Assembly (NCBI GenBank): GCA_013140875.1 | Contig: JABFSB010000072.1 | Coordinates: 1-7,251, forward strand | Source: Acidobacteriota bacterium | Lineage (GTDB): Bacteria; Acidobacteriota; Blastocatellia; Pyrinomonadales; Pyrinomonadaceae | Length of the DNA: 7,251 bases | Direction: 5' to 3' | Shown here: piece after piece, positions 1 through 5,734 of the stretch | Layout: each line of letters begins with the position of its first letter | Position numbering within the stretch: the stretch's first letter is position 1 | Made by a program: the position numbers and the translations under genes | Notes under the pieces: model-generated | What the model was told of the DNA's origin: nothing | The model's input: the letters and a program-made list of their open reading frames with translations, nothing else | The model's database searches: none

Positions 1-1074
1 GACCGAGCGCGTTTTCGCCGAGATCTCTCCGACGCATTCCCTATAGTGCAGGCCGGCAAGAAAGCTGCCGATATCGGCCGAGGCATCACCCGCCGACGCC
101 TGGTCCAGATCTATCAGGGTCAGCTTGCCGTCATTCCAGATCGCGTTCTTTGCGTGGACGTCGCCGTGAAGGGAAACAGTCGGCCCTTGAGCGTGCGAGA
201 AACTCGACAGCTTTTCGACAAGCCGTGCGGCTTGAAACGCAACATCGGGCCGGGCCGTTATGATCGTTTGCAATGCATGCGGCATTCTTTGCGGATCGAG
301 GCGATTAGCGCGTCCCAGATTTGCGGGCGGCGGAATCCGATGAAAGAGCGCAATAGCCGCGCCGAGTCTTTCATACACCTCATTGGAATTATCTTTCATG
401 TCCGCTACTCTCACTCCGGGAACGGCTTCGAGCAGCAGCATTTTGTGAGGCCGCGAATAATTCAGAACACGGGGAATTGCATCGTCCAACCTGGTAAGCG
501 CCCGGTATATCTCAAAGACCCTGCATCCCTCCTCACCTGCGAAAACCTTGGCGTACGCGATCGTTTCTCCGTTCGCGTCGAGACATTCGGCGGTGGCGCA
601 TTTTTCGGGAGCATACGCGGCGATCCTGCTCGTTTTCCAGTTTCGATTCGAGATATCGGCCAGACCGTCCGGTATATCCTTAAAGGTCCCAAGGTTGGCG
701 ATCTTCTTGTCGTTTGGAAATATCCAGAAAGCCGCTCCGAGTGTTTCGTCCACAAAGTCGGGAAATCGATTTAGGTTTTCTTCGGCGCTTATCTGCGGTT
801 GTCGAATCTCCGTCAGCCGGTACGGGCTAAATGTTCTTGCGGCAATTTTTACGGCCTGTCCGCCGAATCGCACGTCGTACAAAACACGAAGGCTCGTTCC
901 GAACCGATATTTCACGCGGGCGATTTTGCACGAGTCGATTTTGGGCAGCCTATGTTTCGCAGCCGCACTGGAAATCCGCGACGCCATCGAATCTGCGTCA
1001 AGCAGCACGTCTCGTTGCGGTACCATCGCATCGGGCGCAAGCAGTAATTTTTTTGTTGCAGCGGGTTTCATCAT
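1..1074 (-). CDS. APH/maltokinase-like phosphotransferase, 3' end missing
   Basis: Predicted ATP-dependent small-molecule kinase of the aminoglycoside phosphotransferase (APH, protein-kinase-like) fold. The reading frame is open from the ATG at 1074 to the left edge (358 residues, no stop), so the C-terminus is missing. The C-lobe is clear: HGDVHAKN at residues 303-310 is the catalytic loop (Asp305, Asn310), and LIDLDQ at 320-325 supplies the metal-binding Asp (322 or 324). In the N-lobe, YAKVF at 174-178 offers the ATP-binding Lys176. A motif resembling the YRPGR stretch of maltokinase-like proteins lies at 56-68. It starts 2 bases after the heparinase stop, so it is very likely co-transcribed and coupled. 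An alternative GTG at 1080 would overlap that stop as GTGA and sits better with the only nearby GAGGA. The polysaccharide context argues for a sugar or cell-envelope substrate rather than an antibiotic; that is inference. The fold is a firm call, the substrate is unknown. Confidence 0.86.
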   Translation of the reverse strand, partial: MMKPAATKKLLLAPDAMVPQRDVLLDADSMASRISSAAAKHRLPKIDSCKIARVKYRFGTSLRVLYDVRFGGQAVKIAARTFSPYRLTEIRQPQISAEENLNRFPDFVDETLGAAFWIFPNDKKIANLGTFKDIPDGLADISNRNWKTSRIAAYAPEKCATAECLDANGETIAYAKVFAGEEGCRVFEIYRALTRLDDAIPRVLNYSRPHKMLLLEAVPGVRVADMKDNSNEVYERLGAAIALFHRIPPPANLGRANRLDPQRMPHALQTIITARPDVAFQAARLVEKLSSFSHAQGPTVSLHGDVHAKNAIWNDGKLTLIDLDQASAGDASADIGSFLAGLHYRECVGEISAKTRSV

Positions 1075-1076
1075 GG

Positions 1077-2885
1077 TCACGCGAGTTTCAAATCCTCAAG
1101 CCGTTCATCATGCAGGTTCCAGCTCAGCATCTCGGTCCGAGAATTGTCGGGACTTATCGAGACGGTCGTACTCGAACCGTTCCTTGTCACCGCAAAGGCA
1201 GGAACTTTTTCCTCCAGATTTAGCGGCACAACTAGAGTGAAAAACTCGACCGACGCGGCCTCCGTTGAGACACTGACGCATGGCGACCTCTTCTTGATCC
1301 CGTATTGGGGAGAGAACCAGCCCGGCTCGACGTTTATCTCGCTGTCTTTCTCAAAGATCAGCGCGAGATCGGGAGTGCGGACAACGGCATTTGTCCGCAT
1401 CTTAAAAATCCCCACGTGGTTCCAGGCGGCTGGAGTAAGGTGAAACCGCAAATCGTATCGGTGCGAAATTTCGCCTTTCAGCTCGTCGAAGATAAGCCAG
1501 TATTTGTTGCGAATAAAAAATATCCGTCGTGTGTGGATCGCTTCGTAATTGGGGCTGACAGCCTTGCCGCAAACCACGTCGAGATCGGTACGGCTGACGC
1601 GTTCAAGAAATTTTCCCTGTGCGATCCCGCACTTCGGCTTGCCGCGTCGATATGTCGTCTGGTCTTTCCCATCGACCGTGACGGTGCTATGTGCCGCCGT
1701 ACCTTTGAAAAAATGCCGCCAGTTAAAATCTTCGTCTTCGGCATAAGTAAAGCGGCCGTTGTCGACGATCAAGGGTTTGCCGCTCGCGGCGATCTCGATA
1801 TTCAAAAGGTCATAATGCCCGTGTCCGCCGTCGCCAATCGGCCCGCAGTCGAACATCAAAAATTTTTCATTCGCAAACGAAGTTTCGCCCGTCCCCCAGC
1901 CGCTTCGCTGAATAAAATAGCCGCTGTTGTTGAAACTGACATTGGATGAGATTGGTGCCGTACCTTCACCGCCGGTGGTAGCGGCATAAATGAAATCTGG
2001 TCGCGAAAAAATGTTTCCGGCTAGTTTTAACAGGTCGTGATAGCTTCCCCTGTCGCTATCGGAAAACGCCGGAATCTCACCGTCGGGTCGGTGAATATGC
2101 ATCGCAAATTCGCACGCTTTAATAAGTCGGTGATCAAATTCCGGTGAAAACTTCAAGCCGAAACGACGGGCGTTTTCCTTCGCCCCTAAGAACGAACGCA
2201 GGACCGTGCAATGATAATGGGTCGACTGTTCGCGATGAGCTCCGTCCGGCAGAATATCGATCAGCAAATTTTCGCTAAACTGTTCAATGGCAAAACGTAT
2301 TAGTTGGCCGTTTTTGTCGATTTGCGGCAGGGCCAAGGCCGCGATAAACAGCGCGTAAAGTTCAAGCGTTCGATGATTGCGTTCAGGCGTCAGATTTTCA
2401 CGCAAGTATTCGACTTGAATCTCGATACTCCGCAAAAGCCCGCGTTCGAAATCCGGCGAAAAGTTTTCAGAATACTTTGCCGTCGTGAATATCTGCCACG
2501 CATAGATCCAGTTCTGAACTCGTCGGGCCAACACATCGGTAGACGCAAACTCTGCCGGGACCTGGCGGATGAACGATCGCACCAGCTTTTCCCAAACATG
2601 TGGATACTTTCCGTCGCCGGTCTGCGAAAATGAAGCGGCCAAATCCAGCCCATAATAAAATTTATGCCATTCGATCTGCCATTCGATATCCTTCTCGCAA
2701 GGGTTTGAGAGCCAATTGACGTCGGTGCCGAGATCGAGTTCCACACCCGTGATCGCAAACCGCCCCGAGGATACGGCGTCGGCTATTTCACGGCTTCGAT
2801 AGGCATGCTCGATCACGCAAAAAACCTCGCGTCGGTTTATCGAATAATGGTTGGTTTTATTTTTTGGAAGATCTAGTAAAAACAT
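1077..2885 (-). CDS. Heparinase II/III family (alginate-lyase-like) protein
   Basis: Predicted polysaccharide lyase of the heparinase II/III superfamily, which cleaves uronic-acid-containing glycans by beta-elimination. It has 602 residues, normal for family members found in exopolysaccharide loci. Residues ~55-280 look like the helical (alpha/alpha toroid) N-terminal domain, with NHRTLE at 170-175 and DGAHREQSTHYH at 214-225. Residues ~315-590 look like the beta-sandwich domain, with GHGHYD at 354-359 and AHSTVTVDGKDQ at 398-409. Likely active-site residues are Asn170, His171, His225, Tyr358 and His399, judged from family pattern. The ATG at 2885 follows the preceding stop by 2 bases, and GAGGA inside the end of that gene is well placed. 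The N-terminus (MFLLDLPKNK...) has neither the basic start nor the hydrophobic core of a signal peptide, so it may be cytoplasmic. It could trim or edit the polymer made by the neighbouring transferases. The exact substrate (alginate, heparosan-like or other) cannot be read from sequence. Confidence 0.93.
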   Translation of the reverse strand: MFLLDLPKNKTNHYSINRREVFCVIEHAYRSREIADAVSSGRFAITGVELDLGTDVNWLSNPCEKDIEWQIEWHKFYYGLDLAASFSQTGDGKYPHVWEKLVRSFIRQVPAEFASTDVLARRVQNWIYAWQIFTTAKYSENFSPDFERGLLRSIEIQVEYLRENLTPERNHRTLELYALFIAALALPQIDKNGQLIRFAIEQFSENLLIDILPDGAHREQSTHYHCTVLRSFLGAKENARRFGLKFSPEFDHRLIKACEFAMHIHRPDGEIPAFSDSDRGSYHDLLKLAGNIFSRPDFIYAATTGGEGTAPISSNVSFNNSGYFIQRSGWGTGETSFANEKFLMFDCGPIGDGGHGHYDLLNIEIAASGKPLIVDNGRFTYAEDEDFNWRHFFKGTAAHSTVTVDGKDQTTYRRGKPKCGIAQGKFLERVSRTDLDVVCGKAVSPNYEAIHTRRIFFIRNKYWLIFDELKGEISHRYDLRFHLTPAAWNHVGIFKMRTNAVVRTPDLALIFEKDSEINVEPGWFSPQYGIKKRSPCVSVSTEAASVEFFTLVVPLNLEEKVPAFAVTRNGSSTTVSISPDNSRTEMLSWNLHDERLEDLKLA

Positions 2886-2887
2886 CG

Positions 2888-4207
2888 CTAGTTCCTCAAT
2901 GACGCCGGCGAAAAAAGCTTTGCAAGTTTGTGTGCCGAGATTTCTCCATCGAACCTTTCTTTTACAGTGTCCAAACCCGCGCGGGAAAGACGGGCCGACA
3001 GCGATTTGTCCAGATAGATTTTTTCGAGCGAATCGGCGAGGGCTTGCGGATCGTCTGGATTTACCAGCAACCCGTTCTCACCGTTACGGATAATTTCGGG
3101 AATGCCCGAAACATTCGTGGTCACGACAGGAACGCCGCAGGCCATTGCCTCGACCATTACATTCGGAATTCCGTCGCGGTCTCCGTTTTCCAAAATGCGA
3201 CAGGGCAGGCAGAACACGTCTGCTCGTCGGTATTGCGCGAACAGCTCCGTCTGCGACATTGCTCCCGTCAGTTCGACCTTGTCACTCAGATCGTTTTTCA
3301 CCAGGCTGCGACGGATCTTTACTTCCGCATCACCGCTTTCGCCGACGATGACCGCTTCGAAATTTACATTCTTTTCTTTTAGGATCGAGCACGCCTCGAC
3401 AAACGTATCGAGGCCTTTTTTTTCAATCAGCCGCCCAACGGCCAGTGCCCGTATGTGTCCGTTCCGTTCGTGTCGCGGCTCTTTGCATTCATTCACCAGA
3501 TCGGAAAAATCCACCGTCAGACCGTGATAAAGACAATGTACAGTGGTTCGGCTCAGAGCTTGAAGATGTGTTCGATTTGCTTCGGTGCAGGTCACGACGA
3601 ACTCGGCCGCATCCATTTTTCTCGCGAGCAAATTGGCGGGATTCAGCGATTCGAGATAGATGTCTTTTGCGTGCGCCGTGAATGAAAATTTAAGGCCGGT
3701 GATCATCGCCGTCATCCACGCGACGGTCGTTGCACCATGCGCAAAGTGCGCGTGAATGTGGCGGACCTCTTTATCGGCCAGGATTTTTTCGGCCATCGCC
3801 GTGGCCTGTAAAAATTCTTTTAAATAGACTTTTCTAGGCCATGCAAAAAACGCACGGCGGGCGCGAATCGATTGCACCAGGGCGAACCTGGCCGCTCGTA
3901 GCGTCCCGCGCGGGTTTTCCCCGCAAACGCCAATAAGCGAAAGCCAAAAAACGGGCAAATGCATTTGCAGCCATTTCGCCAGAGACGTTTCTGAAAGGGA
4001 AGTTGTGGCCGGAAGATAAAAAGGCTTTGCCCTGATCTTCTCGATTACGGCGTGACGAATATCTTCAGCGGGCGGCTTGATAACCAGCAATTTAAGATCG
4101 ACGCCCAGACGTTCCAGCCGATAAATTTCGCTGGCGATAAAAGTCTCCGACAGCTTTGGAAAGTTCTTTAGAATGTATGCGACCTTCGATTTATCCCCTT
4201 GGTTCAT
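2888..4207 (-). CDS. GT-B glycosyltransferase, family 4 type (WcaL/AmsK-like)
   Basis: Retaining GT-B glycosyltransferase that probably moves a sugar from a nucleotide-sugar donor to a lipid-linked exopolysaccharide precursor at the inner face of the membrane. It has 439 residues, about the usual length. The N-terminal acceptor domain begins with KNFPKLSETF at 14-23, a signature of colanic-acid-type transferases. HAHFAHG at 152-158 and FTAHAKDIY at 176-184 follow. The C-terminal donor domain has GRLIEKKGLD at 258-267 and DGIPNVMVEAMACG at 345-358. The last stretch is the EX7E-type site with Asp345 in place of the first Glu and Glu353 as the second; many members of this subgroup have DGIPN, so this is probably normal. 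The start at 4207 is supported by GGAGG four bases upstream (4212-4216). It lies 42 bases after the preceding gene, and its end carries the ribosome binding site of the lyase gene. Donor and acceptor are unknown. Confidence 0.95.
   Translation of the reverse strand: MNQGDKSKVAYILKNFPKLSETFIASEIYRLERLGVDLKLLVIKPPAEDIRHAVIEKIRAKPFYLPATTSLSETSLAKWLQMHLPVFWLSLIGVCGENPRGTLRAARFALVQSIRARRAFFAWPRKVYLKEFLQATAMAEKILADKEVRHIHAHFAHGATTVAWMTAMITGLKFSFTAHAKDIYLESLNPANLLARKMDAAEFVVTCTEANRTHLQALSRTTVHCLYHGLTVDFSDLVNECKEPRHERNGHIRALAVGRLIEKKGLDTFVEACSILKEKNVNFEAVIVGESGDAEVKIRRSLVKNDLSDKVELTGAMSQTELFAQYRRADVFCLPCRILENGDRDGIPNVMVEAMACGVPVVTTNVSGIPEIIRNGENGLLVNPDDPQALADSLEKIYLDKSLSARLSRAGLDTVKERFDGEISAHKLAKLFSPASLRN
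2893..2897 (-). promoter_or_regulatory. Ribosome binding site of the heparinase gene, inside the preceding gene
   Basis: On the minus strand GAGGA sits 7 bases before the ATG at 2885 and lies within the last codons of the glycosyltransferase gene that ends at 2888. Ribosomes finishing the transferase would unmask or feed this site, so translation of the two genes is probably coupled. Confidence 0.75.
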
Positions 4208-4249
4208 AGTGCCTCCAACCGGAAAAACGGATACTGCTTCATCGGAGTC

Positions 4250-5563
4250 TTACGATTGGCCGAATTCATTCGAGAGCAGATAGCGGACCCGCTCGTTGAT
4301 GCGGGGCAGTCCGTCAAGGTCCAGCAAACGCCTTTTTGGCGAGCTGGTTTTGACCGCGGCGATGATTTTGGCCTTCATCGTCTCCGGGTTCAGTTCGGCG
4401 GGTTCGATCGTCTCGAACAATCCCTGTTGTGCAAGCAGCCGGGCACGAATCAGTTGTTCCCGAACGGGTTCCGAACGCGGGACCAGCACTGCGCTTTTTT
4501 GGTGCGACAGGAGCTCGCAAACCGTGTTGTATCCGGCCATCGAAATCACAACGTCGGCCCGCGAATACAGCTTGGTCAAATCGGCCTCGAAATCCAGGAA
4601 TTCGACGTTGGAAATTCGCCCGAAACGGGCAAGCAAAATTTCCCGCTTGGCGATCTGGAGCTGTGGGCCGAAAACGACCGTGGAGGAAACGGCAAGCTCC
4701 GCCTCGAGCAACGGCAGGCTTTCGAGGTAAGTTTCGATCATCGCTGCTCCGTCGCCGCCGCCTCCGGTCGTTACCAGAACGCGAAGCGCGCCGTTGCCCG
4801 GCGTGCTTTTATGCACAGGCCTTTTCAGATATCCGCAATAGCGAGTTATTCGTTTTACGCCGAGTGGAAATTCGTATTCCTTTGCCGTGTCGAAGATCTC
4901 GCGCGAGCCGTAGATCCATACCTCGTCATAGAAATTTTCGATGGTCGCAAAACTGCCGTTTTCCCTCAGCACGCGTGCGGTGCGTTCCGGCGCATCCAGA
5001 ATGTCGCGCAGGCCGAGAACGATTTTTGTCCTTGATCCGTTTTGTTTCAGGGTTTTCAATGCCTTGAGCAGTTCGCCGTTAATGCCCGCCGCGCGTTTGT
5101 CCACGATAAACAGATCGGGCGCAAAACCCGCGACGATCTGAGCGATCAGTGCCGCACGCGTATGAATGATCTCGTCCGGGCAATTAGTGAGCGTGAGCGG
5201 TTCATACCTCTCGGCACCGACGCGATCAAGCGACGGCAGCTTTATGTAATCTACGCCCCGCGGAAGCCGAAAAGCGTGAATCACGGGCGAACCCGTAATG
5301 ATCAGAACGGAAGCCGCCGGATATTGATCGATCAAACTCTGCGCCAAAAGCAGCGTGCGTCGAATGTTTCCGAGACCGAACGTATCGTGCGAGTAAAGCA
5401 GGATTTTCGGCTCGATATCGGTCATCGATCGGCCGGCGATCGAAGTAACGGCCGCCTTTTGAGAAAAAGTGGTAAGGGGAAGATCGACGACAGGCTGAGG
5501 CCGTCCGGTTGGTAAATATGGAGTTTGGTGCTCTGAAAATTCGTATGCTGTTGTATCGAACAT
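4250..5563 (-). CDS. MurG-like GT-B glycosyltransferase (COG4671 type)
   Basis: Predicted GT-B transferase of the MurG/GT28-like group called 'predicted glycosyltransferase' (COG4671). It has 437 residues. The N-terminal domain starts with ILLYSHDTFGLGNIRRT at 54-70, matching the family's YSHDTxGLGHxRR motif but with Asn66 where His is usual. The C-terminal domain begins near 259 and has the glycine-rich TTGGGGDG at 265-272. The donor-binding region has SMAGYNTVCELL at 341-352 and PRSEPVREQLIRA at 362-374, including Glu350 and Gln370, which usually contact the nucleotide sugar. The first ~50 residues are a polar, Pro-containing extension with no recognised domain. An in-frame ATG at codon 47 (5425) would give a core-only protein but has no ribosome binding site, whereas the ATG at 5563 has a strong AGAGGAG. 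This is the first gene of the operon after the terminator at 5666-5702. Sugar and acceptor are unknown; a step in polysaccharide or glycolipid assembly is likely. Confidence 0.9.
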   Translation of the reverse strand: MFDTTAYEFSEHQTPYLPTGRPQPVVDLPLTTFSQKAAVTSIAGRSMTDIEPKILLYSHDTFGLGNIRRTLLLAQSLIDQYPAASVLIITGSPVIHAFRLPRGVDYIKLPSLDRVGAERYEPLTLTNCPDEIIHTRAALIAQIVAGFAPDLFIVDKRAAGINGELLKALKTLKQNGSRTKIVLGLRDILDAPERTARVLRENGSFATIENFYDEVWIYGSREIFDTAKEYEFPLGVKRITRYCGYLKRPVHKSTPGNGALRVLVTTGGGGDGAAMIETYLESLPLLEAELAVSSTVVFGPQLQIAKREILLARFGRISNVEFLDFEADLTKLYSRADVVISMAGYNTVCELLSHQKSAVLVPRSEPVREQLIRARLLAQQGLFETIEPAELNPETMKAKIIAAVKTSSPKRRLLDLDGLPRINERVRYLLSNEFGQS

Positions 5564-5665
5564 TTGATCGCTCCTCTAATTGCCAGGAAAAACGCAGGGG
5601 CTAAGATCGTCTGTTCTTTACAGTGTTTGGAAGGGAGCAGAAAAGACGAAAAACGAAAGAAATTG
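5564..5665 (-). promoter_or_regulatory. Presumed promoter and leader of the four-gene operon
   Basis: This stretch between the terminator and the first transferase start must contain the operon promoter if the terminator is efficient. The best -10-like hexamer on the minus strand is TGTAAA at 5622-5617 (4 of 6 to consensus), but no good -35 sits 16-19 bases upstream. TGTAAA lies in a small imperfect dyad, CTGT-AAAGA-ACAG (5623-5611). The assignment rests on position, not on recognised boxes; a non-housekeeping sigma factor or an activator is possible. Confidence 0.35.
5571..5577 (-). promoter_or_regulatory. Strong ribosome binding site of the MurG-like gene
   Basis: On the minus strand AGAGGAG lies 7 bases before the ATG at 5563. 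It is a near-perfect Shine-Dalgarno match and decides this start over the in-frame ATG at 5425, which has none. It therefore supports the unusual ~50-residue N-terminal extension being translated. Confidence 0.85.
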
Positions 5666-5702
5666 AAAAAAGAGACCGCGTTTTGACACGGCCTCTTTTT
5701 TT
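5666..5702 (-). terminator. Intrinsic terminator after the CHRD/VCBS gene
   Basis: In minus-strand RNA, GAGGCCGUG (5695-5687) pairs with CGCGGUCUC (5680-5672) around a six-base loop UCAAAA (5686-5681). The stem has nine pairs, two of them G-U. Seven A residues before it and six U residues after it extend the stem and give the U-tract. It begins 32 bases after the stop codon at 5735. In plus-strand RNA the two wobbles become A-C mismatches, so it should work mainly for minus-strand transcription, although A/T tracts flank both sides. Confidence 0.85.
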
Positions 5703-5734
5703 CGGATTGACAAATGGTTTTGGTGCCGCTTGTC

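Noticed and set aside
46..774. Plus-strand open frame of 242 codons opposite the kinase gene
   Set aside because: The minus strand in this region carries a continuous frame with clear APH motifs; the plus frame has no recognisable domain and no ribosome binding site.
1..1074. Aminoglycoside resistance gene
   Set aside because: Only the general APH-fold motifs are shared. The YRPG-like N-terminal half and the polysaccharide operon context point to another substrate.
3416..3423. A8 tract (minus strand) in the family-4 transferase that could act as a -1 slippery site
   Set aside because: It codes for the conserved EKKG motif, so codon choice explains it. A -1 shift meets a stop within about 30 codons, and no downstream stimulatory structure was evident.
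4199..5035. Plus-strand open frame of 278 codons opposite the MurG-like gene
   Set aside because: It mirrors a well-supported glycosyltransferase gene, and its translation looks like a shadow frame with no family motif.
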